Origin: Deltaproteobacteria bacterium
Lineage (GTDB): Bacteria; Myxococcota; Myxococcia; Myxococcales; UBA5297
Direction: 5' to 3'
DNA length: 32,434 bases
Assembly (NCBI GenBank): GCA_016218885.1
Contig: JACRCT010001023.1
Location: forward strand, 1 to 32,434
In this document: one piece after another, positions 1 through 8,461 of the stretch
How the letters are laid out: each line of letters starts with the position of its first letter
How positions within the stretch are numbered: position 1 is the stretch's first letter
Program-made: the position numbers and the translations under genes
Notes under the pieces: generated by a model
The model's input: the letters and a program-made list of their open reading frames with translations, nothing else
What the model was told of the DNA's origin: nothing
Databases searched by the model: none

Positions 1-128
1 ACGAGGCCAGAGCGCTCCTTTGTGGGCCCCACGAGCAAGTACGTCCCCGCCCGCCGCGACTCGCGATCGCCGGCCCTACGCAGGCGCCGCTGTGCGATCA
101 GGCCAGCGGGATGTGCCGGCCCGGGTGG

Positions 129-1931
129 TCAGTTGAAGTCCTCGATGCGCACCCCGCCGTTCTTGGCGAAGGTGACGAACACCGCGTTGTCGCCCCAGAC
201 GCCGCCGAGCATCAGTTGGTAACGCTCGATGGCGGAGTCGAAGCCCACCGCGGACTCGTCCGGGGGCGGTGCCTCGAGGTCGGCGGCCTGGGCCCAGCAG
301 GTGCGCAGCGCCACCTCGAGCCGCGCGGCGTCGGGCAGCTCTGGGTCGGCGACCATCTGCGCAGCGTGGGTGCGCGCGAGCTCGATAGCCAGGTCACGGG
401 CCAGCTGCTTGTCGCTGGCCGAGGTGGACATCGCCTTGGAGGTCACCGTGGCGGTCTCGCCGCCGACGTGGATGCGGACGGTGGACAGCGTCACGGGGCC
501 GTCGCTCGTCGGCCGGTGCGCGACCACGAAGCCGGGGCCCTGAGAATTGTCCCGCCCCACCCAGCCGAGCACCTCGCGCGGCTCTCCCAACGCAGTCTGC
601 AGCCGCTGCGCGAGGCCCTGCGCCAGGTCCGGCTCCGGCATCGGCGGCAGCTGCAGGCCATCGATCGCCGGCTCGCCACCGCCGGAAGGGACCGTCAGCT
701 TCGCCTCGATGACCCGGCCCGACGGTGGACGCCAACGCAGGTCGAGCTGCTCGCCGGCCGGGGTTTGGCGGCGGGCGAGGACCTCCACCTCGCGGTCCAC
801 GCCCAGCAGGTTGCGGACGACCTCGCGGGGATCGGCGCCGACGGGCGTCGTCTGGCGCGCGGACACGTGGAGCGCGGCCAGCGCGCGGCCGTCGGCCGAG
901 GCGCCGAAGAGCGCCAGGCCCGCATCCTTCTGCACCCCGTCGGAGCCCTGCGAATAGGTGCGGCCAGCGTAGAGCGTGCCTTTCGAGTCGGCCAGCGCAA
1001 GGACCGCGGCCCGCGCCTCGCTGGTGGTGGCGCCCGACTCGCGAAGCAGGTGCTGCGCCTCGGCCTTGGTCACCGGAACGACCTGCGTGGGGAAGAGGCT
1101 CCAGGCCTGGCGGGTCAACTGGCTCAGGGTGTAGATGCCGGGAGGGACGGTGCCGGAAGAGGCCGTGCCCCGGGCGATCTTGGCGTCCCGGCTCCACTCG
1201 CTGCCTGTGCCTACCGGGGCCTGGGACATGTCGCCGACCGTGGCCGTCGGGGCGTCGGCGTACAGGCCGCACAGCTTGTCGGCGTAGGCGCGCGAGCTGC
1301 TGGTGAGCCTCGACCACGAGTCGGCCAGCATGCGCCGCAGCGCGGCGTTCTCGTAGCCGTCTACCGAGGCGGTGGTCAGCTCCTCGCCCACCAACTTGCG
1401 CGCCGCGTCGCGGACCTCCTGCACGGTCAGCTTGGCGCCTGAGGGCGACGAGGGCTGCTCCGCCTCTACGACCGCATCGTGGAAGGCGGTCAGAGACTCG
1501 GAGACGTCCCGCGGGGCCACCCGCTCCCGCACCGCGCCCGGCGTCGGATCCCAACGGATGGCCCGCCGGCCCTCCGCATCGAAGCCGGTGGTTCCGCTGG
1601 CCAGCAGCGTCCCCTTCTCGCTGAATAGCTCGAGGAAGCCGTCGTCGCCGTCGGTGGTGGTGTGCAGCGCCCACAACGTCTGGGTCGCGGCGGTCGTCCG
1701 CAGCAGGCGCGCGCTGCCCAGGTCGTTGTCCTCCCAGGTCCGGTAGAGGGCGTAGGCGCGCTGCAGCGTCGCCGGTCCGGCGCGCTCGGCCTCGGGGCGC
1801 GCGACCTCCAGGTTCTCGACCGCGGAAGCGTCGCCGAAGTCGAACCCTTCGGCCCAGGACCGGGCGCGGGAGGTGAGGGAGGTGGAGGAGGAGCCAGACG
1901 GACTGGCGGCGTTGTTGACGGGGATAGGCAT
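129..1931 (-). CDS. Hypothetical 600-aa protein, no recognised domain
   Basis: I do not recognise this protein. It starts with ATG at 1931 and has no hydrophobic N-terminus, lipobox or membrane segment, so it is probably cytoplasmic or exported by a non-Sec route. The first 25 residues are rich in Ser, Thr and Asn and look disordered. The rest is a mix of charged helices and strands with no metal-binding or catalytic motif I can name. Cysteines are rare. No strong Shine-Dalgarno precedes the ATG. The gene is divergent from the small ankyrin gene at 2127, with a 195-nt region between them. It is real rather than a shadow: it is long, its composition is protein-like, and the overlapping opposite-strand frames are Arg/Pro-rich. 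Function unknown. Confidence 0.75.
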   Translation of the reverse strand: MPIPVNNAASPSGSSSTSLTSRARSWAEGFDFGDASAVENLEVARPEAERAGPATLQRAYALYRTWEDNDLGSARLLRTTAATQTLWALHTTTDGDDGFLELFSEKGTLLASGTTGFDAEGRRAIRWDPTPGAVRERVAPRDVSESLTAFHDAVVEAEQPSSPSGAKLTVQEVRDAARKLVGEELTTASVDGYENAALRRMLADSWSRLTSSSRAYADKLCGLYADAPTATVGDMSQAPVGTGSEWSRDAKIARGTASSGTVPPGIYTLSQLTRQAWSLFPTQVVPVTKAEAQHLLRESGATTSEARAAVLALADSKGTLYAGRTYSQGSDGVQKDAGLALFGASADGRALAALHVSARQTTPVGADPREVVRNLLGVDREVEVLARRQTPAGEQLDLRWRPPSGRVIEAKLTVPSGGGEPAIDGLQLPPMPEPDLAQGLAQRLQTALGEPREVLGWVGRDNSQGPGFVVAHRPTSDGPVTLSTVRIHVGGETATVTSKAMSTSASDKQLARDLAIELARTHAAQMVADPELPDAARLEVALRTCWAQAADLEAPPPDESAVGFDSAIERYQLMLGGVWGDNAVFVTFAKNGGVRIEDFN

Positions 1932-2126
1932 GGCCCATTGTCGACAGGAGAGAGGACGGCGTTGCTATGCGGCGAGCGGGCGGTTCAACCACCTGCAGAC
2001 ACATTCATCTTCTTTGGCGGCGAGCTGTTCGTACGCCAGGAGGCGACCACGGTGCAATCGAGCGGAGTCTTCAGCGCGGCAGCGTCTTGCCCGCGTTCAC
2101 GCGGACCGGGTAGCGTCCCTGAGGCC

Positions 2127-2513
2127 ATGAGAGACATCCACGAGGCCGCTTTCGCTGGGGACATCGAAACCGTTCGAAGGCTGCTCGACGACGGCGCTGA
2201 CCCCGATGTGAAGGCCAGCAATCTCGATGGACGGTGGCTCAGCTGCGAGGACCACCCGACCCCCCTGCACTGCACGCTGATCGCCCACGACTTCGGTGAA
2301 CGTCATCTCGAGATCGTCCGACTACTGCTCGCCAACCGCGCCCAGGTGCGCGAGTCCCATATCAAGGACTTCTGTGTCGAGGCCTCCGGCTCGAAGCACG
2401 ACACCGCCGCTTGGAAGCTGCTGCGCGAGCGCGCCCCTCCATTGAACCTGAGCGACGAAGCGCCATGGGATCAGGTCCAGGCGCAGCTTCGCTCCAGAGC
2501 GGGCAAGGATTGA
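2127..2513 (+). CDS. Small ankyrin-repeat protein
   Basis: This 128-aa protein begins at ATG 2127 with an ankyrin helix pair (residues about 1-30: IHEAAFAGDIETVRRLLDDG followed by an ADP turn). A second repeat around residues 48-75 has the HLEIVRLLLANRA pattern. Ankyrin repeats are protein-protein interaction modules, and the partner here is not evident. There is no signal peptide, so it is cytoplasmic. An open frame extends upstream of 2127, but that part overlaps the divergent 600-aa gene and is Arg/Gly-rich, so I chose the ATG where the ankyrin fold begins. The central segment between the repeats, with Cys and His, is atypical. It could be a partner or regulator of the divergent gene, but only adjacency suggests that. 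Confidence 0.75.
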   Translation: MRDIHEAAFAGDIETVRRLLDDGADPDVKASNLDGRWLSCEDHPTPLHCTLIAHDFGERHLEIVRLLLANRAQVRESHIKDFCVEASGSKHDTAAWKLLRERAPPLNLSDEAPWDQVQAQLRSRAGKD

Positions 2514-2566
2514 TGGACCGGCCAGGTAGGCAGGGGAGGGGGAGAGGGGAACGGCGGGAGGCCCCT

Positions 2567-2583
2567 GTGCTAGAAGACTGCTC
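2567..2583 (+). promoter_or_regulatory. Extended -10 promoter next to the permease start (possibly leaderless)
   Basis: GTGCTAGAAG lies here, giving the extended -10 pattern TG-C-TAGAAG. Only 7 nt separate the hexamer (2571-2576) from the GTG start at 2584, so a normal initiation distance puts +1 at the start codon. There is no Shine-Dalgarno just upstream. The same spacing recurs at other genes in this window. Confidence 0.45.
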
Positions 2584-4614
2584 GTGCCTGCCTCCCTGCC
2601 CAGCCCTGCTCCTGCGCCCCCGGGCTCCGGCTCCGAGCCAGGACAGCTCATCCGCGAGCGCGTGCCCTCGCCGCACCACAGCCCGAAGATTCCCGGAGCG
2701 CTGCGGCGCTTCCTGAAGCGTGGCTCCTCGGCGCACGGTCCGGGCGAGCAGACCTATCCCTGGTGGAAGGTCCTCTGGCTCACCGGCGTCGACTACTTCT
2801 CGACCTTGGGCTACCAGCCCGGCATCGCCTTCCTGGCCGCCGGCGCTCTCTCGCCCCTCGCCACCGCCCTGGTCGTGCTGGTCACGCTCGCGGGCGCGCT
2901 GCCCACCTACGCCGCCGTCGCCCGCCGCTCTCACATCGGCCAGGGCTCCATCGCCATGCTGGAGAAGATGATCGCCGGCTGGAAGGGCAAGCTCGCGGTC
3001 CTGCTGCTCATCGGGTTCGCCTCCACCGACTTCGTCATCACCATCACCCTCTCCGCCGCCGACGCCGCCAAGCACGCGGTGGAGAATCCGCTGCTCGAGC
3101 CGCTCATCGGGCACCACGCGATGGCTGTGACCCTGGTGCTGCTCGCCCTGCTCACCGCCGTCTTCCTCAAGGGGTTCCGCGAAGCCCTGGGCATGGCGCT
3201 GCTCGTGGGCGTGCCCTACGTGGTCATCAACGGGGTGGTGATCGCCCGGGCCCTGGTAGCGGTGGGGATGCAGCCTGACCTGCTCACGCGCTTCCAGCTC
3301 GATCTCGCGGCCCGAGGGAACTGGCCGGCGCTGCTCATCGGGGCGGGGCTCATCTTCCCCAAGCTGGCGTTGGGGATGTCGGGCTTCGAGACCGGGGTCT
3401 CGGTGATGCCCCTCATCCGCGGGCAAGGGATACCCGAAGGAGCCAGCGAGGAGGCGCAGGTCGCGGCGCGGGTGGCCGCCACGCGCAAGCTGCTGACCGT
3501 GGCGGCGGTGCTGATGAGCGTGCTGCTCATCGGCTCCTCGCTGGTGACGACGGTGCTGATCCCCGCGCAGGAGTTCGCTGCCGGTGGCAACGCCAATGGC
3601 CGTGCGCTCGCCTACCTGGCCCACGAGCTGATGGGGCGCGGCTTCGGCACCGTCTACGACGTACTCACCGTCCTCATCCTCTGGTTCGCGGGCGCCTCGG
3701 CGATGGCCGGGCTGCTCTCTCTCATACCCCGCTACCTGCCCCGCTTCGGCATGGCGCCGGGATGGGTCTCCTACACCCGTCCGCTGATCCTCCTCATCTT
3801 CGCCATCTGCCTGGTGGTGACTTGGGTCTTCGACGCCGACGTGGACGCACAAGGCGGGGCTTACGCCACCGGCGTGCTGGTGCTCATGCTCTCCGCGGCG
3901 GTGGCGGTGGCCCTGGCCACCTGGCGCGAGGCGCGCGCCGAGCGGCGCTTGCCCCTCAAGAGCCTCTACTTCTGGCTCGTCAGTGCGGTCTTCGTCTTCA
4001 CGCTTGGGGACAACGTCGTCGAGCGCCCCGACGGCGTGATCATCGCCAGCATCTTCTGCCTCCTCACCCTGGCGGTCAGCGCCTTCAGCCGCTTCCAGCG
4101 CGCCACCGAGCTGCGGGTGGAGACCCTGGACTTCGCCGACGAGCGCAGCCGCCAGCTCTGGGAATCGATCAAGAACAAGAAGGTGAACCTGGTGCCGCTG
4201 CGCACCGACGAGCGCGCCGCCTGTCTGGCCAAGGCCGCCGAGCTGCGCCGCTACTACAACACCGAGGCCCCCTGCGCCTTTCTTCACGTCGAGCTGCGTG
4301 ACGACCGCAGCCACTTCTCCACGGGGCTCAAGGTCAGGGTCGAGCACGACGAGCGCGACCCCGAGGGCTGGGTGAGGATCCGCATCACCGGCGCGGTGGC
4401 CATCGCCAACACCATCGCCTACATCAGCGAGCAGCTCGATCCCATCGCCCTCTTCCTGGGGCTCACGCTCTCCAACAAGATGGCCCAATCGTTCAAGTAC
4501 CTGCTGTGGGGCGAGGGCGAGATCGGCGTGCTGGTCTACGAGATTCTGGTGCGGTACTGGGAGTCGACGCCGGAGGACGACGTTCGGCCCTTGATCTTCC
4601 TGATGAGCGAATAG
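2584..4614 (+). CDS. APC-superfamily permease with C-terminal cytoplasmic domain
   Basis: This 676-aa inner-membrane protein looks like an uncharacterised branch of the APC (amino acid-polyamine-cation) transporter superfamily. After a polar N-terminus of about 55 residues comes a stretch with WKVLWLTGVDYFSTLGYQPG, the conserved first-helix region with a helix-breaking Gly. About eleven to twelve hydrophobic segments follow, to roughly residue 505. The last 170 residues are hydrophilic and mixed alpha/beta (QLWESIKNKKVNLVPLRTDE onward), so a soluble regulatory domain is likely. The substrate cannot be read from the sequence; amino acids or a monovalent cation are the usual options in this superfamily. 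The start is GTG 2584, with an in-frame GTG at 2662 as the alternative. A SecD-like lipoprotein follows 27 nt downstream. Confidence 0.85.
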   Translation: MPASLPSPAPAPPGSGSEPGQLIRERVPSPHHSPKIPGALRRFLKRGSSAHGPGEQTYPWWKVLWLTGVDYFSTLGYQPGIAFLAAGALSPLATALVVLVTLAGALPTYAAVARRSHIGQGSIAMLEKMIAGWKGKLAVLLLIGFASTDFVITITLSAADAAKHAVENPLLEPLIGHHAMAVTLVLLALLTAVFLKGFREALGMALLVGVPYVVINGVVIARALVAVGMQPDLLTRFQLDLAARGNWPALLIGAGLIFPKLALGMSGFETGVSVMPLIRGQGIPEGASEEAQVAARVAATRKLLTVAAVLMSVLLIGSSLVTTVLIPAQEFAAGGNANGRALAYLAHELMGRGFGTVYDVLTVLILWFAGASAMAGLLSLIPRYLPRFGMAPGWVSYTRPLILLIFAICLVVTWVFDADVDAQGGAYATGVLVLMLSAAVAVALATWREARAERRLPLKSLYFWLVSAVFVFTLGDNVVERPDGVIIASIFCLLTLAVSAFSRFQRATELRVETLDFADERSRQLWESIKNKKVNLVPLRTDERAACLAKAAELRRYYNTEAPCAFLHVELRDDRSHFSTGLKVRVEHDERDPEGWVRIRITGAVAIANTIAYISEQLDPIALFLGLTLSNKMAQSFKYLLWGEGEIGVLVYEILVRYWESTPEDDVRPLIFLMSE

Positions 4615-4641
4615 GCAACCGAAACGAGGGGAGAGGTGGAC

Positions 4642-5553
4642 ATGCTGCGAAATGGTGCGATGGCGTTGGTGGCGACTCTAACCCTGCTCTCCTGCAAGGG
4701 CGGCGGCGCGGACATGAGCAAGGGCGGGCTCGAGCTGGTCTACGAGGCGGCGCCGGCAGGCACCGACGACGGTCGCGCCGCGGCCTTGGCCGACTCGGCA
4801 CGCAAGATCGTCTTGGCGCGCCTGGCGGCGGCGAAGATCCCCGCGGTGGTGCGCCTGGACGGTCGCAAGCTGCGGGTGGGGTTGCCCGCGGGCGAGGGCA
4901 TGTCGCGCGCCGAGGACGCCAAGAAGGTGCTGGGGATGGTCGGCGCCTTCGAGGTCCGCGAGGTCCAGGACGCCCAGTTCCTCAAGGAGCTCGGCGCCGG
5001 CCTCGACGAGGAAGGGCCGGTCAAGGTCAGCCGCGACACCTGGAGCGACGTCAACGGCGCCCCGCGTGGCTGCTTCATGGTCGACGCCGCCGACGAAGCC
5101 AATGCACGCAAGGTCTTCCCCAAGGACAAGCTGCCCTCAGGGGTGGATCTGCTGCAGCAGCAGGGCGTCCCCGGTGAGCGCCTGGTGTTCATCGCCGTGA
5201 GCGCCCCGGTGCTCAACAACGAGTCGATCCTCTCGGTGAAGGCGATCAAGGACCCGATGGGCACCCCGGTGACCAACCTCAAGCTGACCCCCGACGGGGC
5301 CAAGAAGCTCGAGGAGGCCACCCACCGCATCAAGGGCAAGAAGCTGGCCCTCGTCCTCGACTCGGTGATCCTCTCGACCCCGGTGGTGATGACCGCGATG
5401 GACCAGGGCGAGCTGCCTCTGCCCCAGGCTGATGTGGGCGACCGCAAGGCCCGAGAGCGCGCTGCCGACCTGCTCGCTGCCGCGCTGGGCTCAGGGGCTC
5501 TGCCTGCCGCGCTCACTCTGGTCGAGGAACGGCACGTCGCCAAGTCGCACTGA
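4642..5553 (+). CDS. SecD periplasmic-head-like lipoprotein
   Basis: This 303-aa protein has a short signal peptide ending in a lipobox (LLSC, Cys18), so it should be lipid-anchored at the cell surface or periplasmic face. The mature part resembles the periplasmic region of the SecD translocation subunit. It has an N-terminal alpha/beta segment with RKLRVGLPAGEG and a 'KVLGMVGAFEVRE' element. The C-terminal part carries LKLTPDGAKKLEEATHRIKG, then LALVLDSVILSTPVV and GSGALPAALTLVEERHV, which match the order of motifs in SecD. The six SecD transmembrane helices are absent, so it cannot be a translocase subunit by itself. I chose ATG 4642, preceded by a GAGGGGAGAGG Shine-Dalgarno; GTG 4636 is the alternative. 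It lies between the permease and another lipoprotein and may be co-transcribed with the permease. Role unknown. Confidence 0.82.
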   Translation: MLRNGAMALVATLTLLSCKGGGADMSKGGLELVYEAAPAGTDDGRAAALADSARKIVLARLAAAKIPAVVRLDGRKLRVGLPAGEGMSRAEDAKKVLGMVGAFEVREVQDAQFLKELGAGLDEEGPVKVSRDTWSDVNGAPRGCFMVDAADEANARKVFPKDKLPSGVDLLQQQGVPGERLVFIAVSAPVLNNESILSVKAIKDPMGTPVTNLKLTPDGAKKLEEATHRIKGKKLALVLDSVILSTPVVMTAMDQGELPLPQADVGDRKARERAADLLAAALGSGALPAALTLVEERHVAKSH

Positions 5554-5571
5554 CGCCGCGCTCGCGGGGGC

Positions 5572-5588
5572 GTGCTATCAAAGGGCGC
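5572..5588 (+). promoter_or_regulatory. Extended -10 promoter next to the DNRLRE-like lipoprotein start
   Basis: GTGCTATCAA gives TG-C-TATCAA, the best match to TATAAT among the start-proximal motifs. The hexamer 5576-5581 is 7 nt from ATG 5589. An AAGGG at 5581-5585 is too close to the ATG for a good ribosome-binding site, which again favours a leaderless or near-leaderless message. Confidence 0.45.
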
Positions 5589-6605
5589 ATGACGACCCGC
5601 GCCCTTCCTGCTCTCGCGCTCCTGGTCCTGCTCCTGTTCGCCGTCGCCGGCGGCTGCTCCGAGGAGGAGTCCAGCCAGGCGCCTGACGCCGGGGCCATCG
5701 CCGAGGACGCTTCGCTCCCCGGTGGGGATGCCTCGGCCTCGGGGCCGGATGCTGCCGGCCCCGCCCACGCGGATGTGGGCGAAGGGACGCCCGACTCCAG
5801 CGTGCCGGGCGCCGATGCGGGCGGCGCCGCGGCTGAAGATGCGTCGGCGGATGGCCGGGACGCGTCCGCGGCGGGAGAAGACGCCGCGGGGGTGGTCGGC
5901 GCGGACGCCGCCGCCGTCACCGAGCCCGACGCAGGTCCGCTCGCCTCGCCCGCCGTGGCCCGCCTCGGCTCGCCCGAAGACGCGGTGGCCTCCTACCTGA
6001 TGGACGCCGCGCACTCGGAGTGGAACATGTTCTTCGGCGCCCACGTGCCGGTGGGGCGGCACTTCGACGGCGCCCACGTCTCCTACCACACCGCCTTGCG
6101 CTTCCCCGCGGTGATGGTTCCGCGCGGCGCGACCATCACCAGCGCGAAGCTCAGCTTCTTCCCCCACAGCGCCGTCGACGGGTCCAACAACCTGTGGCTC
6201 AACCTGTACGCGGAGAAGGTGGGCAACTCCTCTGCGTTCGACCCGCTGAGCTACCAGTCCGGCCGACCGGACCAGCGCGCGAAGACCGTGGCGCACGTCG
6301 ACCACTGGCTGGTGCGCTGCAACTCCGGTTGCACCGACCTCACCGAGTGGGACTGCCTGCAGCGCAAGCTCGACTGCTGGGATCCGGCGGTCTCGTTCAC
6401 CTGCCCCAAGGATCTCAAGGCGCTGGTGCAGGAGGTGGTGGACCTCTCCGACTGGTCTGCCGGCAACGCGATGACGCTCTTCCTCGTCAATGCGGCCACC
6501 GACCAGGACGGGGCAAACTACCGCGATCACCGCACCATCGTCGGCTACGACCCGACGCCGGGCGCCTCCCAGCCGCCACAGCTGGTGGTCGAGTTTGCGC
6601 CTTGA
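5589..6605 (+). CDS. Lipoprotein with Asp/Ala-rich linker and DNRLRE-like domain
   Basis: This 338-aa protein has a hydrophobic signal sequence ending at Cys23 (AGGC, an acceptable though not perfect lipobox). A low-complexity linker of about 95 residues follows, rich in Asp, Ala, Gly, Ser and Glu with recurring DA pairs. The C-terminal 220 residues are a beta-rich domain: a tyrosine that begins YLMDAAHSEWNMFFG, then ALRFPAVMVPRGATITSAKL, and an ending that repeats the 'QPPQLVVEF' pattern. This is the layout of DNRLRE-type domains, in which a metal-stabilised jelly roll sits on secreted proteins. Four clustered cysteines (in the RCNSGCTDL and CLQRKLDCW region) could form disulfides. I infer surface exposure; function unknown. 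Confidence 0.8.
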   Translation: MTTRALPALALLVLLLFAVAGGCSEEESSQAPDAGAIAEDASLPGGDASASGPDAAGPAHADVGEGTPDSSVPGADAGGAAAEDASADGRDASAAGEDAAGVVGADAAAVTEPDAGPLASPAVARLGSPEDAVASYLMDAAHSEWNMFFGAHVPVGRHFDGAHVSYHTALRFPAVMVPRGATITSAKLSFFPHSAVDGSNNLWLNLYAEKVGNSSAFDPLSYQSGRPDQRAKTVAHVDHWLVRCNSGCTDLTEWDCLQRKLDCWDPAVSFTCPKDLKALVQEVVDLSDWSAGNAMTLFLVNAATDQDGANYRDHRTIVGYDPTPGASQPPQLVVEFAP

Positions 6606-7036
6606 GGGCAAGGGCAAGGTCGAGCGGCAAGGCTCGACCGTCGCCTCTACGCTGAGATGCGCCGCCGGAGGTTGCGCTGCCTCCTCCCAAAGGGTGTCGG
6701 CAGCCGAGCCTGACTTGCCCTCCGGAGGGGCGCTCCTGATGGGCGCTTGAAGCCTGGCGCCTTGCTGTCCAGCCTCCAGAGCCGATGGCACGCAAGTGCA
6801 TCACCTGGTCGAGCTTCCAGCCGGCCTGCTGCTCAGGGCTGGCGCGGGTTGCCGAGGCGTACACATCGCTCCCCATCGCGCGCGCACATCGCGATCTCAT
6901 GGGAGCCGTCGGAGTACGGCATCGTTCGCCTCGTCATCGCCGAGAACGAGCCTCTGAGGCGCGATCTGTCGCCCGCGCGCCCGGGAGAATCTCGAGCTGG
7001 GGCGACCGCTAGCGTGCTCACACACGAGGGGGAGCG
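6606..7036 (+). other. 431-nt gene-free interval
   Basis: Between the DNRLRE-like lipoprotein and the REC-EAL regulator I see no credible gene; the short frames here are Arg/Pro/Ser-rich with no start signals. It contains a terminator-like hairpin at its left end (6618-6639) and a perfect 12-bp dyad without loop at 6718-6729. At its right end is the Shine-Dalgarno GAGGGGGAGCG before ATG 7037. No riboswitch or tRNA fold was recognised. Confidence 0.6.
6618..6639 (+). terminator. Terminator-like hairpin after the DNRLRE-like lipoprotein
   Basis: A perfect 8-bp stem, GGTCGAGC/GCTCGACC, with a 6-nt loop begins 12 nt after the stop codon. It is not followed by a T-run, so it may be a weak or Rho-assisted terminator. 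Confidence 0.5.
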
Positions 7037-8215
7037 ATGCAGCAGTGCCAGGCTGTTCCACCGCCGCAGCCGGGCTGCGGCCGCGTCCTCGTGGTGGATG
7101 ACGATCCCCTGCAGCGCGAGTCCTGCTCCGAGGGCCTCGCGATCCTGGGCCACGCCGTCGAGACCGCCGCGGATGGCGCCGAGGCAGTCGCGCGCCTGCG
7201 CGAGGTCTACTTCGACGTGATCTTCAGCGACGTCTCGATGCCCCGCATGGGAGGCGTGGAGTTCCTGCGCAACGTGCGCGAGGTCGACCTCGACGTGCCG
7301 GTGGTCCTCATGACCTCGGGGCCGGCGGTCCAGTCGGCTATCCGGGCCGTCGAGTACGGCGCGTTCCGTTTTCTGCTCAAGCCCGTCGAGATCCAGCTGA
7401 TGGAGGAGGTCGCGACGCGGGCCATCCAGCTGCACCGATTGGCCAGGCTCAAGCGCCAGGCCCTCGAGCTGCTGGGCTGCGATCAGTTCCTCAATGATCG
7501 CGCCTCCCTGGACGCTCGGTTTGCCCGGGTGATCGAGACGCTGCAGCTGGCCTACCAGCCCATCGTGCACGTCGGACGACGCAGCGTCTTCGGCTACGAG
7601 GCGCTGGCACGCGTCGACGAGCCCACGCTTGCACGCCCCACCACGCTTTTCGAGGCGGCCTGGCGGCTGGGGCGCGTGCACGAGCTCGGTCGCGCCGTGC
7701 GCCGCTTGGCGGCCACCGCGGTCCGCGATCTGCCCCAGGCAAGCCTCCTCTTTCTGAACCTCCACGCCGAGGAGCTGAGCGACGAGGAGCTCTACTCGGC
7801 GTCCGCGGCGCTCTCCTCGGTCGCCTCCCGCGTGGTGCTGGAGATCACCGAGCGAGCGCAGCTGTCGGGCGTCGACGATCTCGAGGCGCGCGCGGAGGCT
7901 CTGCGGCGATTGGGCTACCGCATCGGCATCGATGACCTGGGGGCAGGCTGCGCTGGCCTGGCCAGCGTCGCCCGCCTTGCGCCGGAGTACGTCAAGATCG
8001 ACATGCCCCTGGTGCGCGACATCCACGCCCAGCCCACCAAGAGGCAGGTGGTGGCGGCGATGGCCTCCCTCTCTCGAGCCCTGGGGATGGTGGTCATCGC
8101 CGAGGGGGTCGAAGCCCAAGAGGAATGCGATGCCCTCCGTGCCTTGGGCTGTGAGCTCCAGCAGGGCTTTGCCTTCGGCCACCCGGGCAGCGGCTTCGTC
8201 AAGCCCGAGCTCTGA
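7037..8215 (+). CDS. Response regulator with REC and EAL (c-di-GMP phosphodiesterase) domains
   Basis: This 392-aa cytoplasmic protein joins a receiver domain (residues about 15-130) to an EAL domain (about 160-385). The receiver has the acidic pair D21/D22, phospho-acceptor D65, T93 and K115. The EAL domain keeps the motif residues expected for hydrolysis of cyclic di-GMP to pGpG: E188 in FGYEALAR, N241, E269 in LEITER, D299/D300 in GIDDLGAG, K320, E356 in IAEGVE and Q376. The canonical DDFG(T/S)G loop reads DDLGAG here, a mild deviation. No GGDEF domain is present. The ATG is preceded by a strong GAGGGGGAG. The gene stands alone with no kinase beside it, so its phosphodonor must be encoded elsewhere. 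A catalytically active phosphodiesterase is likely. Confidence 0.92.
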   Translation: MQQCQAVPPPQPGCGRVLVVDDDPLQRESCSEGLAILGHAVETAADGAEAVARLREVYFDVIFSDVSMPRMGGVEFLRNVREVDLDVPVVLMTSGPAVQSAIRAVEYGAFRFLLKPVEIQLMEEVATRAIQLHRLARLKRQALELLGCDQFLNDRASLDARFARVIETLQLAYQPIVHVGRRSVFGYEALARVDEPTLARPTTLFEAAWRLGRVHELGRAVRRLAATAVRDLPQASLLFLNLHAEELSDEELYSASAALSSVASRVVLEITERAQLSGVDDLEARAEALRRLGYRIGIDDLGAGCAGLASVARLAPEYVKIDMPLVRDIHAQPTKRQVVAAMASLSRALGMVVIAEGVEAQEECDALRALGCELQQGFAFGHPGSGFVKPEL

Positions 8216-8315
8216 CGAGGTCGAGCATGCAATCAGCCTCCTGCGCGTGGTGTCAGAAGGGGGCGAGACGCAAACCGGGTTCCGTGGACGCCCGATAGTC
8301 GGGAGTCCAGCGCTC

Positions 8316-8346
8316 GCTCTCCCCCCGGCCGGAGGAGGGCGAGAGC
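8316..8346. terminator. Hairpin between convergent genes
   Basis: GCTCTC (8316-8321) pairs with GAGAGC (8341-8346), and the inner C-rich and G-rich arms extend the stem with small bulges. A 5-bp hairpin (CCCGA-TAG-TCGGG) lies just upstream at 8291-8303. The position between the converging REC-EAL gene and the TPR-PEGA gene fits shared termination. Confidence 0.4.
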
Positions 8347-8461
8347 CGATCATCGTGCCGAAGGAGCGAGGTCCAAGCGCAAGGTGTCCGCACCCATGAC
8401 CGCCGATCCCGACGGAGCTGCGCGACTCCAGGCCTGCTTGCTCCGCATGGGGGGAGCCGGG

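Noticed and set aside
1-128. Possible gene fragment at the left edge
   Set aside because: No frame has protein-like composition or a start signal. Only the 3' flank of the 600-aa gene is seen.
2362-4488. 708-aa reverse frame opposite the permease
   Set aside because: It has a biased His/Gln/Gly/Asp-rich composition and no domains. The forward permease has clear membrane helices and a family match.
4740-6791. 683-aa reverse frame opposite two lipoproteins
   Set aside because: Shadow frame: the two forward genes have signal peptides, lipoboxes and domains.
6784-6799. Sigma-54 promoter-like TGGCAC upstream of the REC-EAL gene
   Set aside because: The distance from GG to GC is one base short of the sigma-54 spacing, and it is about 250 nt from the start.
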